Shown here: positions 1 through 13,424 of the stretch, one piece after another
How the letters are laid out: each line of letters begins with the position of its first letter
How positions within the stretch are numbered: the first letter of the stretch is position 1
Assembly: GCA_003342895.1 (NCBI GenBank)
Contig: PTFA01000011.1
Span: 4,229,988 to 4,293,987 of the forward strand
DNA length: 64,000 nt
Reading direction: 5' to 3'
DNA from: Casuarius casuarius
Taxonomy: Eukaryota; Chordata; Aves; Casuariiformes; Casuariidae
Notes under the pieces: model-generated
Databases searched by the model: none
What the model was told of the DNA's origin: nothing
What the model saw: the letters and a program-made list of their open reading frames with translations, nothing else
Translations under genes and position numbers: made by a program

Positions 1-3000
1 GCAGTTTTGGGAGGACAAGACTGGCTTTGAAAAAGTCAGTTTGTGTTCAGGCTGGTGCTTGATCTACCTGAGATAACTGGTGTGTGGGCCAGTTGACAGC
101 AAAGCGTGGATCTTTGGCTTCTTTCTGGCTGGTGGCCTTGCAGCTGGTGTCAAGAAATGTCCCCTATGGTGTGTTCCTGCAGAAAGCTGGGAGGTGGGAC
201 CAAGTTTTAAGTTCCTGAGGGGAATAGGAACTATCAGCTGAGATTAGAAAAATACCATGAATGGTCTCTGATCTCTCAGCAGAGCCTTTGTCAGCTGCAA
301 GCATTTAGCACATGCATACTCCCAAGTAGTGAGTGGGATGCTTGCGGGGCAGCAGCCTTTGCAGCCATGCAGGTCATATGCTTCCTGGCAAGTATGGATT
401 AGTCTCATGCAATCTTGTCCCCCCACCTCCTGGGATGGCCTGGATCTTACAATCCTAGTACTGTTACATGAAGGATAGCATCATAAAGAAGAAAGTAAAG
501 CCAAAACTTAAAGTTTGGGGGTGAAGGGAGAAAGCTGCAGGCTACTGACTGAGTGTTGCTATGAATGGTAAGAGTTACCAGATCTCTCCAGAATCAATTC
601 GTATCTGCCATGGTTTGACACTGCTATCTGCCTATAGCAGTATTTAGCTGCCTAGCACAATAGAGGCAGCCTGAAAAGCACTTCTGTGCCAGGGCCTGAG
701 TACTTAGTTGCTTCTTGAGCACTAGGCTCAGGCCACGTGGTTACTTGTGTGTAGAGGCTGTTTGTTCCAGTGCAGGGCCCAGTCGTGCTGTGATGGCTCT
801 GGCTGACTGCCCTGCTCAGTTCAGGACCAGTCCTAAGGCCTTGGCTGGGCTGAAGCAGACTGGCAATGTGTAGTGTGCTTGAGGATAACCATGTTGTGGT
901 TATGTTGTGCAAATCTTCCTAGGAAAAAGTACTGCTCTGGGCTTTTCAGCGGGACTTTACATTTTTGTGATTGCAGGGGGCTATTGTCTCCATAGCAGAT
1001 AACAGGAGAGTTAGTGCTCCAAGGAAGAACCTTCAGCAACTGATCAAGCTGTGTTGTCATGCTAACTGAAGATAAAACTAATGGTCGTTCTTGTATGAGG
1101 TAAGCAATGCGCCTTAAATGCAGCATATAGCCTTCCATTTGGGCAGCACTTTCTCTTCTCCCTTGGGGGCTGAGTTGCGTTCTGCTAAGTGCCAGAAGCG
1201 TAAATGCAGCTGCTTCCTCCTCTGCTGAAGGGCTAGAAAAGGAGGGCTTTTCAAAGCAGACTGTGAAAGCAAGTTAGTATTATAATCATACTTTGATCGT
1301 ATGGGATTTTATTAGCTCCAGCATGTACTGGGCCTTAGACTAGACCACAAACTTAGTCTGGGTACTCTTCTGCTGGCTTAAAAAAAGAATAATGAGGCTT
1401 CAGATAGAAGGACATGATGTTTTTTTTCTTTTTCGTTGCTTAAGAAAACCTGGCTGATGGTTGCTTGTTTGTGTGATCCTGCCAATAACTTGACATATTC
1501 AACAGATGGCAAGAGATCTCAAAGATACGAAGTTCCCACAAGTTTCTTAAAGACTGAACTGGATAGAAGGGGGTATGCTTTCCCCCCCTGTACAAAGGCT
1601 GCAATATGAACAAGCCAGTTACTGGGCATCTGAGAAACCACAGAGGAGATCTCTGAGGGAAGGAGCTGGGGGTTGCCTGCTCTGTGGCTCTTGTTGCCCC
1701 CTCTGCTCTGCAGACTTCACCTCTGCAAAGGCCTTGAGCATATCAGCTGGGATTCTAGAACTATGCTAAATTGGGAAGGATATATGAAAGCTATATGTGG
1801 CTACAGTCAAATGCAGGTTATGAATGCAAATAAAATGCTATTAATCTCTCCTTTGATGTTTAGGTACATCCTCTCTGTTTTTGTCCGCTGCCTTGCTGCT
1901 CATTCCTCTGTGTTTTGTTCCCTCTGCCTCTCTTCTTTCATTTCCTGTCCCTCTTCTTCCATACCTCCAGGAGTACATCTTTCTTGCCTTTGCCTTCTGG
2001 ACTGTTTGTGTTTCTGCATTTCTTTTTTGCTTATCTCTCTGAGGGGAGGTACTGTTGCTGTGCATCCTTGAATCATCTGCNGAGAGCTCAGTCTTTAGGA
2101 CTCTAGCCTTGTGCCCACTGCAAATGATCTGCAAAGCTGACTCCTTCCACACGCCTACAAATGTTTTGTAATCTTTCAGTCATGGAGACTCCAGAGAATA
2201 TGGAAGAAAACTGAGCATCTCTGATGGGGAAATGACTCCAAAGAGACATTTGGATTCCCTTTGCCAAAGCAGAAAGGACAGATTTTCTTTCTAAAGATGA
2301 TGTTTATGGCCTGATTACTCCTGAGTGGCTGCTTGCTGTCATAATACAAGCGCTGCTCATTATCTATGAGCTCCAGGCAGGCAACCTTTATGCTGAACAT
2401 TATATCTAGTATTCAACAAAGTTGTTTTCCTGAAAGTAATTTTGATGAGATTCATGTTTTGCACCCGGACTAGTCATCCTGGACTTGAGAAATAGATACC
2501 TCAAGAATGTGGTTTATCTGAGCTGCTTGAGGCATATATTTTAGAATACAAACCATGTGAATGTGCCCATTTCTTGCAGTTAGCCATAAAAGAGACTAGG
2601 GTGACAAACTTACCTTAGATAAGAAAAAATAGGTGAGATGGGTGTCTTAATACTGGCTAAGGAAATGAGGGCTGAGAGAAATGAGGTGATAGCAGCTCCC
2701 TCTAGTGATGGCATAGGGAGGGACGAAGTGAGGGCAGGTAGGTGTAGTCATTGAACCAACATGCTGATGATGCATCCTCAAGCTCCTGATAATGTTCGTT
2801 CTTACATAACCTATGTTTTTGAAAAACAATTCCAGGATAGATTTTAATCCTGATTTTTTTTTTTTTTTGCTGTGTTTATAGTTACTTGCATAACTTCTCT
2901 GTCTCCATGTAGAATAGACCTTGGATTGCAGTTATCAGGTTGACTAATGGATCCAGTCCATCCTTAATTGTGATTTATATCCCTTGCTCAGGCTCCTGGT

Positions 3001-6000
3001 CTTCAGCCATGCAGCTTTCCTGCCATGTGACTACTGGAGTTATCCAAGTCTTACATTGAAGTCCCTAGTGTGTTATCCACAAATGGTGTCCAGCCCTTCT
3101 GAATCTGACTCATCCAGTAGATGAACCAATAGGGAGTGACCAGTCGTCTTGAAGCATTTATTTAGAGCAAAATCACTGCCAGTAAGGTGAGTCTTCCAGC
3201 AATGAAAAGGACAAGGTCTCTCTCCTTTTTTGGGTGTTTGGCCTTTTTCCACAGGAATAGACCGTACCAGCTCTGCTTTTTATCACTGTCTACTTCCTTT
3301 TCTTCCTTCCCATCAGTTTCTGCAGCCTAACAAGCATAGGCTGTTCCTTTAGCTCTGAAATGTTTGTGCCTGATGTTTCAGGGAGAGCCCTTTCAGAAGC
3401 TGACCTCTGAGTTCCCAGCCTGGCAGAAGCAGCTTGCATTTTCTTTTGAAACAGGATATTAAGGTCCTTTTGAAGCTGACAGTTTTGCCCATAGCCTTTT
3501 AAGTGTGTGTAAAGATGTCCTTGCCTGGCGCCATTATCTTTTTCTTTTCCTCATCTTTCCTTCTCCCACAGTTCNCTGCGTTCATCCAGAAAAGTCTTTT
3601 GTAAGTCACTATTCAATAACTTCCCCCTCCTCCACCTGGTTGTATACAGTGTTAACAAAACAGCTCTCAGGACCTTTAACCGTGGCATTGCTGTGTTTAA
3701 ACCTTACCTTCTGTGTGGCAGCAATGTGCTGTCTGAGTGTTACTGCTTCCCGCTTGACTGAGACCCACGTTTCAGTGGTGAGAGATGTTCCTTGGGCCTG
3801 CAGGCGAAGCAGGGGAAGTGCGGCAGGCTCTGTTAGACGGAAGGCCTTAGGCAAAAGTAAGATCACTGGTGCCATGTTGCGGTACTGGGTGCACCCTTTA
3901 TTAAGCTACCTTGGGCAGCAGTGGGAACAATGAAGGAGGAGTTGGTTCGAGACTGAGACACACAGTCCAAGCACATAGAAGTGAGATCAAGCATACACAC
4001 CTGGAATCTGTCTTGATGTCTATGTTTAACCAAGGCTGTGCACCCTGAAGGTTCTCCCTAGAGTTTCCTGCAGTTCCTACCTTTGGTTGGAAGGAAATAG
4101 GTTTGGCTTAGCATAAATATAATTGTTTGTGTGACTACAGCAATGACATCCTCCTGCAGTGTGAATGGAGGACAGCAGTAGCAACAGCACTGGCATTGCC
4201 TACACCACAGTCTGCTGTTCTCCTATTGGGATGTTCATGCAGCAGTAAGAGAAAATAGGGTTTATGGCGTGTTGTTGATCAGGATGCTTGACCCAAACTG
4301 ATGCTGAGGAGGGTGAGAGGGTGGCGTATGGGAGTACAGCATCTCTTGAATTGCTGGAAGCTACTGTCTGCTAGCTAAGAACATCCAGACCACTAAACAG
4401 CATGTTGATGTTCCATTTTACTTCAGAGTCCCACCCTGGCAGCCCTCCAGGCTGAATTTCTCTAGAATGCCTGAGGATCTGTGCTTGGGGAGAAACTTGA
4501 AATCCATAAATGAAAGGTGCTTTAGGAGCTTCAGAGGATCTGAAGTTGGCAATTCTGGGCTTTCAAAAGGGGCTGTTCTGGCTTTGGTAATGGACCTTAT
4601 GAAATTACTGCCTTTCCCATGGTTTCAGAGGAGTGGGGCAGAGGGAATCTGTTTCTGTTAGATGAGCTGTCAGTAAAGCAAAGGCTTTGATACTAGGGGA
4701 ACTGTAAACATAGTGCTGCTATTGCTCCCTTGCTTTCCTCACTTCAGGAGTGTAGCTGTATGTCAGTCCATCATTGGTCTCAGTCCATCTGACCATAGTC
4801 CATCTGCACTTTGCTAGGGCAGACAGAGGCTCAGCATCCTGAGCAGTAAAGATGGGGCCTTCTGTCCATGTATACACTGGGGCTTCCTCTGGGTAGCCCT
4901 TCTGCTGCTCTGTGGAACCTGCAGCCTCTCCTGGTTACAGCCCCAGCCCCCCAGTTGCCTGCCTTTGGCTCTTGCGTGCTGTGCTTGCTACCACGGGTTT
5001 GGGGATGGTGAAAAATCCACNTGCTTTCAAATTCAGACGTTGCCATCAGAGGACCTTGGAGACCCAGTTCCTTCCTCTAAGGCTGGAGAAACACATACAT
5101 TGTGCATCTTCCAATCAGGCCTGTTAGGAGAGTGGTTCCCTACTGCAGCCACTGGTGCAAAGGGATTTTGGCAGATGGAGTTATTGTGTTTCTCAGCTTA
5201 AATGTATTTAACAATTGGCTGCAGCAATGGCTGTTTAATTCTCTTGCTAACACTTCCAGGGCAGCCATTTAATTTTTTTTAAACCCTCTTGCTTCTGGAA
5301 AACCCGTAATCGAATCCAAGCTCTGTCAGTCTAATTAGTTCTGAAACGTAGCATCTCCACAACTTAGAGACCTAAATAAGCAGCTTAATATTAAAACCCA
5401 GCTTCTCTCCTACCACTTAATACTTTTATGTATTCCCTAACAGAAGTTCCTACTGAACAAGAGCCTGTTGGTATTGCTCTCTCTGTTTTCCCTCTTAACC
5501 TCCTTCTCCCCTTCGCCAGCATTTGCTGTCAGTGCATTTGTCGAGAACCGAAAAGACCAGGCAGCAACCCTCTGCTGCTATCTGCTTCAAATAGTCTTTC
5601 ATCATGGGCTTGCTTAAAAGATGCTAATGCTGCTCTGAATGCCAGCGCAGCAAGGTTTTGGGGGCGGTGTGTAACAGCTTCTAGTGCCATGCAGCAGCCG
5701 AGCCAAGCAGGGGGCTGCTTTTGTCAACCGCATGGTGACGTGATCTGGTCCTGCATGCGCTGTGCCAAGGGGATCACTGTGATTTAAAGAAAATGGGCTG
5801 CGCTGCCTCAGAGCCAAACCATGCAGGCAGAGTGATACAGCTCAGGAAAGGGCAGCTATGGAGTGGCTACCTCTTTCCAGAAGTGCCACATGCACTCGTT
5901 CCTTGCTGGGGTGCTGTGAGGAGCTGGCAGGAAGACATGTATTGGCTCCCTCCCTACTGTCTTGCCCTCGCTGCAGCATCTCCTCTGGCTGCGCAGTTCC

Positions 6001-9000
6001 CTAGAGGCAGGTCATCCCTGCCAGCCTTCTGCTGCCCCACAGCTGAGCACGATGCAAATGTAAGGGTGCCTGGGGAGCTGCGGAGGTGCAGCCACAACCC
6101 TTCAGTGCCAAGAAGCCCTCAGTCCTGACTAAGGGGGAAAGGCTGGGTGTAGGGAGACAGTGGGTGTTGGAAAGAAGGGCTTGGCAAAGCACTACAGCAG
6201 CTCTTCATCTGCTGCTTCAGTCAGGGATGTCTGATGCGAGTGCCCTCAGGGTGACACCAGCTATGTCTGTGTTAGTGAGTGGTGTGGGACAAAAGGAGTG
6301 GATCTGTAGAGCAAATCAGTTTGTGCTGAGGACCTGGTGTCTGCCCTCACCTTGTCTAGGGGGGAATTTTCCTTCAGGTGTGCATGTGTCAGTGTTTAGA
6401 GCACTTAGGCATGCTTCTGGAGCACCTGGTCAGGTTTAGCTTCGTCTGAAGTGAACCCAGTTGGTGTCCTTGAAGTAAAGAGCAGTAAGATGGGGTGCCC
6501 TGGAGATCTATATCAGAAGCACATTGTTGACCAAGACTATGAGACTGGAGCTATACCGATACAGGAGCGAGCTTTTTCGTCTCTTTCGTGTGTAGAAGAT
6601 CCAAAGTGGGGGGGGGGGGAGTTAAGGCTCAAGAGCATTTCTCTGTATTAGGATAAGACATGAGGTGTGTGGTTGAGGCTCCACTTTTATCTCTTTGGCA
6701 GAGCAGCTTCAGAACAAGTGTGTTTGTCTGCTAATGACACAGTAAAGGAGAAATAATCCTAATTCTGTGTCCCCATAAGTGCCTGGCCAATTTTGTTCTT
6801 GTTTGACTTCTTACAGGAGACACGACAATGCAAAGTAGAGCAAGCACCAGCTCACCATAAAGGAGTTGTGGGGCTCCCTTTCTGGTCCAGCCCTTTCTGC
6901 TTGCGACTGAGGGTGACCACAGTCCTAGAAAGCTGCAGCCTCACAGGGTGGGTGTTTCTCTGCTCCCCAGCCTGTTCTGCTCTTAGACTTTTTTTTTAAC
7001 TAATTTGTTTCAGTTCCTGTATCAATTAACTTTTATTTTTCTCCCTGCAAAACTACTGTAATAGCTTTTCTGTGCTGAAGTTCTCTGTTGTGGGTTTTTC
7101 TCATGAAGACCCTTCTTCTAACATGCAATGGAGCTGTGTCCTGTGAGGGTACAGGACACACAAGACGTGAGTAGCAGAAGCAGCCCTTCTTCCTGTTATG
7201 AGAAACGACATTTATTTTCTTCACCTTTGCTTAGACTTCAGACTGGTTTCATAGCTGTCTGGTTTCCCTGGGACTGGCTGGTGGTTTGGTTCAGCAGCGT
7301 GTCAACATCTTTATCCATTGAAATCTCGCTTGGCTCCAAAAGCCGTAGGTGAAAGCCCATGTAGCTGAAAGCTGAGCTCCTGGGAAAGTGAGCTTGGCTC
7401 CAGCAAGAGCTGGAGGATTTGGGCACTTGTGCTCTGTCAGGAGATTTCTGCCCACGAGAGCAGGCACGGAGGATTGCAGCTGAGACTGCCGGCCTTGGGG
7501 AAGCTGGCTCTGGCTTGCCTCTGTAATTGGGAGAAGTAACCAGCTGGCTTTGATGTCAGAGCAGGGCTGAGAAAACTTGATGGCAGACTTCAAAGTCTGT
7601 TGTGCTAGCGCGTCTGATTATTTGTAGGCTTTTGGTACCTCCTCCNAGACAGCCACATTATCATGGCAATGCTATGCTATTCCCGAAGTCCCCTGACCCT
7701 GCCAGCCCCAACCCCTCACTTTTGAGCATGCAAACCTCGTTCCTTCCCTTCCTCCTGCCCCCTCCCTAGTCACTGTGGGGACATGGGAATGACATCTCCA
7801 GCTTTGGGGATGTCTCCTGAGACCTGTGAAGCAAAGATAGGAGCAATTTTTGACAACCTGCCTATAGCCTGTACCCAGTGCTATATTGCCCCTCCTTCTT
7901 GGGTCACAGCAGCAGCCTGCGATGCTGGGAGCTCTCTGTGGGTGCTCCCTGCTGAAGTGCTGAGGAGCCCATGGCCAAGCAGAATACATGGGTGGGCAAG
8001 TCTGTCCCAAAAGCCTTTGGGGAGCAAAGCCCTGCATCGTGCTCTGATCCAGGCTGCTGCAGCAGAGGTCATATAAGCTGAAGGGTGAGAAAGGATTGGG
8101 GAAGAGGGGAGCCATACAGCCTCCATGCACTTGCCTGCTGCATGCAGTGCGACTCTAGGTGCTGGGGCAGAGGACTTGGTGTGTGACCTCTCCCCTATGC
8201 TTGCTGCAGGTATCTCTGGCCCTAGAGAACTTGGCCTGTTTGGGCTTGGGGTCTCAGCAGTCTGTTCCCCCTAAAAGCCAGCACAAACATGGTAATGCCT
8301 CCTTCATCCTGAATAGCTTCCTCCATAGTGTTTCTACCTTACTGCTAGAGTCACCCTGTCTTACCCTGATTCCACCCCAGGCTCCTGGCTGTGCACCAGG
8401 GCAGCGTCCAGTTGTCTGCTTGGGAGGCTTAAAAGTCCCTGTGGATGTTGCTAATTCCTGCTGTGCTCTCTTAGGTAGGGTCGAACTTCACCCTGACTGG
8501 CTTGGGCTTGGTAAAACTTTCCATGCTGCGTTTTGTCTGAGGTTTTCTGGAACACTTTGGCCCAAAGTGGCTGAGCGGCATCCAAGAAGGTGGCCAACAA
8601 AGGGGTCCAGTGGGGCAGGCAGAGGGAAAACAGGTGTGGGAGCATGTAATTAGAGACTGTCATCACCCATATGAAGGCCAAAGTCAGCACTGTGGGCAAC
8701 CGGACCCCTGGCCCTTGCACTCTGCAGGGCGAGACTGTGATATCCTATCAGGGTGTGCTGTGGATAGCCTGGCTGCTCAGATGCTGGCAGCAGCCAGGTA
8801 GCCTTGAGGGAGGGAGATGGGAGCGCTTATCCCCAGTGGCGCTGGAACTGCACGTGCAACTCATCAGGTGAGGTGCATGGCCACAGGCATTGCCTGGCTT
8901 GAAGGAGGCAAGTCCTCCTCTCCTTGCAGATATCAGCAGGGATCCTCTGTGCTATCCAAGAGGCATGCTCCACACCTCCCCTCCTGTATCTTCCCCAGGA

Positions 9001-11599
9001 AGATGAGGCAAGGGGATCTTTTTCTTCATGGACTTGACTTCACTGATGTGGTTTCTAACAGCAATGTTATCTTTGTAAAGGATTCTCTGATCCTCTTCCT
9101 TTACGCATCCTTGCATGGTTATTAGACCTGCCATATGTTTGGTTATACTGATTTCCCAGGAAGGAAAAGAGTNAGTTTCAGATGACAGTCCTGGAAAGAG
9201 AGAGCTATTGTTTTTGTCCACAGAGCATCATCATTGCTGGTGATAGGGCTGGGTAAAGCAATCCTATTCTCTGTGGTTTCTCTATTGCAAATGTAAACAG
9301 TGATTCATGCGTCATTTGAGTTGCAGGCTTGGAGTTTAACTGTCCCCTTGTGTGTGTTTATCTGCACACTGACTTATGGAAGCTCACTGAGGTTGAACTC
9401 CAAGTTTCCTCTCCACTTACTCTGTTGCGGTAGCAGAGATGTTTTTCTTTCCACCAAAGTGGTAGGCAGGTTGGCTGATGGTCAGAGGATCTCAGAGTGC
9501 AGGAGTTCGGGATCCCCCCAGGTCACCACTAACAGCAGGTTGGTCTCAGAGAGCCAGCCTCTTCATCCCTCCTCTCTGAGGCAGGAGGGCTTTATGCTGC
9601 AGCAGGGAACCAAAGCCTAGGTGTAGTTCTGCTATATCTGCTTCACTGCCTCTGTGGAGACAGTGAGCAGGTTTCAGCCTGTGTTACCCTATTTCCACAA
9701 AGCACGTCATGTTCCTCTGCTCTGTTTTGTTGTAACGACAATGGGGAGCAGGGGACAGGCAAAATGCTGCAGGGACTTCTCTGCCTGTTGCAACAGCTTG
9801 TGCCCCCAGACTGGTGGTGGCAGTGGAGCTATGTGTGCGGGCTGACAAGCAGCCTGAGAGAACTAATAAGAGTGCAAGCCTTGCAGCAAGGAGTCTCTGC
9901 CTTTATCTCCTGGACCTGCAGGCTGTCATATAAATCAGTTTATTAAATGGAGAAAGGAGGGACCTTTGTGTGTGTTTTTGTTCATTGAATGAATCTCATT
10001 CCCTCTAGGAGTCTGGTGGGATCAAGCAAGTTTTACAGTCTGTTTTTAGCTTGTGAATCCCTGAGCCAATTTAGCCATTCAGTCAATGCCCTGGCAATGC
10101 AGTGGGAGCAGCACAAATCAGGCAAAAGTGCTTCGTGTCGCCATCCTTCCTGTAGAAGAAAGAAACAAATACTTTCAGAGTGCCTCCAGCTGAAGCCCCC
10201 GTGTTCAGCTACATGCTGACAGGCCAGGTTTTCCCTGCCAGGGATGTGCCCTAACACCCCCATCAGCCTCCTTCCGCATCTTCTGCATGTGCAGAAAGGA
10301 GGAGCAGCAAGCTCTGCAGCATGCACTGCAGGTGTTGGTGGACACTGACAGAGGGGATGGCACGCAGCTGGTAAGGGAGCAGCAGGGCTCGCTTCCTGGG
10401 TTGCAGCTGGCTGCAGCCCCACAGTGCACCTTCTTCCCAGCAATGCCCCTGGCCTCACTGCTCTTGTGAGCAGAGCTGCTCCTGGGAGCCCTCCTGGTCC
10501 AGGCGCCTGCCTGCAGGGTATGTTTGCGGGAGAGCACCTTGTGGCTCTAAGATGCTGGTGAGGCGTTAGAGCCTGCGCTGCAGCCACCATCCCTACGCAC
10601 AGGAGCCTGTGGTGTGGGAAGCCAGGGGAGAAATTTCCAAGTTAAATTGAATTATACCCACCCTCATTGTATGCTGGTGAGTTATTTTGGTGTGGTCTTC
10701 TAATGAGGCCATGCGTAAGTATGGGACAGGAGCTTCGCTTCTTCCTTAGTGCTCCCGCAGGTGTCTGAAGGAGCTGAGGGGAGCAGCTGCTTCCTGGCTG
10801 CTGCTAGGGCTGGGAGTGCCTTCGAGGAAGCTATTTTCCAGGTCCCAGGATCCTTTGAACTTTGGTTGCATTATCCTTTGGGAGCTGACAAGCTGCCTAG
10901 TCTGGGCCTGGCCAGGACCTGGCTGCAATGATGGAGGTCCTTCTGCCTGGAAGAAGACAGAGGGAATGTACAGCTCATGAGCTGGTTGGAGGTGCTGTGG
11001 GAGAGGTTGCTCACTCACAGGCTGCCCTGCAAGGTGCTGTGGGCCCTGCTGTGCATGAGGGGTGAAGCAGAGCTTGGTTAGTGGTCCTTGGAGAAGACCT
11101 TAGCTAATCCACCCTGTGTCTGAGGCAGCACATTGCTCTCCNTAGCTATAGAAAGTAAATAGCTGGGGGGAAGCAAATCTGCCTTCATCCCTCCCACAGG
11201 AGGAGGTGAATTCAGCTAGGGGTCAGGTCCGTCACGCTGTTTATTGGTCTGGAGCAAAAAAACACTTAATCCAATAAAACAGGGGTGAGAAAGTGGAAGC
11301 TGCAAGGCAGGGTGGTAACAAAGAGAGGTGAGCCTTCCTGCTTTGCTGTATAGCANGCATTGCGTGTCAGATCCTGTAGAGACGGCAAAGCCACAGCCTG
11401 TGGTGCAGGGCACCTGCTCTGTGCAGCCAGCCCACGTCTGCACTGTGTGTGAGGTCAGCAGCACTGTGTGCAGCAACAGTAGGCGAGAGCTTGAACACAG
11501 CCTTCTCCAAGCACGGTTGGGTCCAAGGTCCCGGACAGCACATCTGAGCAAAGAATTACTTTAGCATTCACTCTGCTCCCCAACCTCTCCCCATGTTCT
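1..11599. other. Upstream intergenic region, no gene found
   Basis: I searched both strands for exons of the expected upstream neighbour (PTGFRN, another EWI Ig protein) and saw no Ig-domain, transmembrane or other recognisable coding segment. Present are a T run near 2852-2869, a G run near 6608-6618 and an AT-rich patch near 5200-5360 with TAATTAG/TTTAAT motifs. The longer frames, for example on the minus strand at 10033-10590, have low-complexity composition and no domain signature. I cannot identify a transposon here. Confidence 0.6.
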
Positions 11600-11731
11600 C
11601 TAAATAGAGGAAACCGTGGTCAGAGGCTGACAGCTTCCTCCCAGCTGCTTTCAAAAGTGGAGTGGCTGTTGCTGTCTCACAGAAGTTTTCTGCCACCTCT
11701 CCAGGAGAGGACCCAAGTGGAGCTGTTTCCC
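11600..11731 (+). promoter_or_regulatory. CD101: Candidate CD101 promoter / 5' UTR
   Basis: In the 130 bases before the start codon there is an AT-rich TATA-like box, TAAATA, at 11601-11606. It runs directly into a PU.1/ETS-type core, GAGGAA, at 11607-11612. A second GAGGAA core lies on the opposite strand at 11635-11640. PU.1 drives many TATA-poor myeloid promoters, and CD101 is a myeloid gene in mammals, so the placement is sensible. The transcription start is not visible from sequence, and these short motifs occur often by chance. An additional upstream 5' UTR exon is also possible. Confidence 0.3.
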
Positions 11732-11777
11732 ATGGGGCTGGTACAGTGCTTGGGGGCTGCTCTTGTCCTTGTCCTGG
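11732..11777 (+). CDS. CD101: CD101 exon 1: start codon and signal peptide
   Basis: The ATG at 11732 lies in CCCATGG, a fair Kozak context with G at +4. It opens a 46-base coding segment reading MGLVQCLGAALVLVLG, a typical hydrophobic signal-peptide core. The segment ends at a strong donor (G|GTGAGT, intron from 11778) in phase 1. Joined to exon 2 the sequence continues LSSGQRVVTIQ, which lines up with the mature N terminus of human CD101 (LSIGQREVTVQ), so cleavage is expected after Gly20. I see no in-frame ATG in the roughly 60 bases upstream. The exon is too short to stand out as an open reading frame. It was found by matching phase and protein context to exon 2. Confidence 0.85.
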
Positions 11778-13046
11778 GTGAGTGGCCTGTACTGCAGTGG
11801 GGCAGGTGAGGGAGGAGCAAAGCATGTGGGACTGGAGGGAGCTCTTCGCTGGATCATATGTTGCAGCCTGTCTTCNCGGGCTTTGCCAACGCTGCTTTGC
11901 TCTTGTCTGAAGTGTCTTCCTGAAGTGGGTGGCCAGGGTATTTCCAGGCTGGGTGGCTTTGAGGGGTGCCTCACCTTGGCCGTGGGGTAAGGATGGTCCT
12001 CCCCACAGCCCGGCACTGCTTTGGCTCTGAGGCTGTGGCAAGAGGTCAAGTGGCACGTTCTCCTTTTGTCGCTATGATTTCATGCTGAAGCGAGAACCTG
12101 GTCCCTGACTGAGTGTCAGTGAGGGGATGTGCGGGCCCCAGTTGTGTGACCACTGCCTGCTGGGGGGTGCAAAGGGGATTTCTTTGCCCCCTCCTGTGGG
12201 ACAGGGCTCCTGAGGCTTCTTAATTTGTGCCATCAGCCCCTGCATTCCCTGACTTGGGCTTTGCTGTTGATTTTTGGCTCAGTGCCTATGTGCCCATGGG
12301 TGTGTTTGCTCAGTGTGTGTTGGGAAGCAGCGCAAAGCTGAGTGTCCCCTCTGGGAGCTCCCTGGAGAGGGGAGAAGGGTGGCACACGGGGTCCTCTAAT
12401 TCCCTAGTCTCTCCTACCAAAACCACCTGCAGATAGAAAAGAAGGGAGCCTGGCATGCCTCTGAGTGCTCCCTGGCTCCAGAGGAGCTCTCACTGCCCCG
12501 ACTCCTGCATCCCATTCCCAGCACAAGTCTGACCTGCCCATGGAGCCATCTCTTGTGCCCAGCCTGCCATTCCCTTTGCTGTCTAATGTGCCCTGACCCA
12601 GCTGCTGGGATACTTGGCTTCAGCTCTATATCCTGGGTTCTGGCACCTGCTCCCTTCCCTCCCCAGCCTGTGCAGGCTCCAAGTGCTTGGCTCTCTTCAT
12701 CTTTCCTGGTTGCTGCTCCCCCTGAACAGTTGGCTGGGAGATGCTCTCCAGCCATGATCGGGCTTGACAGCCCTGTAGCTGTCATGCTCTGGCCTCTGTT
12801 GTGTGAGCCAGTGCATTGGGATCTGAGAAAGTTTGGAAGCCTGTTGTTACATGATTTGTCCTTATAACTGTACTGAGTGCCAAAGTCCCTGGGGCTTCAT
12901 GCTTCAGAATAGTAACCATGCAGACTAATTCTTTATGTATTACATTGCAGTCCCATGCACACCCAGACCTGCTGCTGTTCTGAGCGTACACTCCTGAAAT
13001 AGCATATACGCCTATAAACACACTTGTGATGACCATTTGCTGACAG
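11778..13046 (+). other. CD101 intron 1
   Basis: This 1.27 kb phase-1 intron has donor GTGAGT and acceptor TGACAG. It holds no repeat or exon I can recognise. Reading frames on both strands here lack protein-family features. Confidence 0.8.
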
Positions 13047-13424
13047 GTTTGAGCAGCGGCCAACGAGTGGTGACCATTCAAAGGGGTCCGCTTTACCGAG
13101 TGAGGGGCTCCCACGTCACCCTGTGGTGCCGGGTGAGCGGCTACCAGGGGCCGGCGGAGCAGAACTTCCAGTGGTCCATCTACCTGCCGTCGGCCCCCGA
13201 GCGTGAGGTGCAGATCGTCAGCACCGCCGACCCCTCCTTCCCCTACGCTGTCTACACCCAGCGCGTACGCAGCCGGGAGATCTATGTGGAGCGGCTGCAG
13301 GGCGACACGGCCCGGCTGCACATCACTGAGCTGCAGGACCACGACGCCGGCGAGTATGAGTGCCACACACCCAACACCGATGAGAAGTACTTTGGGAGCT
13401 ACAGTGCCAAGACGAACCTCTCGG
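13047..13424 (+). CDS. CD101: CD101 exon 2: Ig V-like domain 1
   Basis: Codes residues 16-141. The domain shows the V-set core: Cys43 (LWCRVS), Trp58 (FQWSIY) and DAGEYEC ending in Cys121, followed by the family motif CHTPNTDEKYFGSYSAKTNL. It is the best conserved domain of the protein. Its stretch from the C strand to the D strand resembles IGSF3 more closely than human CD101 in my memory of both. There is an N-glycosylation sequon at Asn139 (NLS). The exon is strikingly CpG-rich, with 32 CpG in 378 bases against about 7 in the 417 bases of exon 3. Acceptor CAG|GT and donor TCGG|GTAGGT, both phase 1, fit exons 1 and 3 exactly. Confidence 0.95.

Noticed and set aside
5793..6128. Open + frame in GC-rich DNA at 5.8-6.1 kb
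   Set aside because: Frames are open on both strands in this GC-rich patch. No conserved motif or splice pattern supports an exon.
10033..10590. 185-residue minus-strand frame
   Set aside because: Ala/Pro/Cys-rich translation of GC-rich DNA with no domain, no splice-supported partner exon and no known neighbour match.
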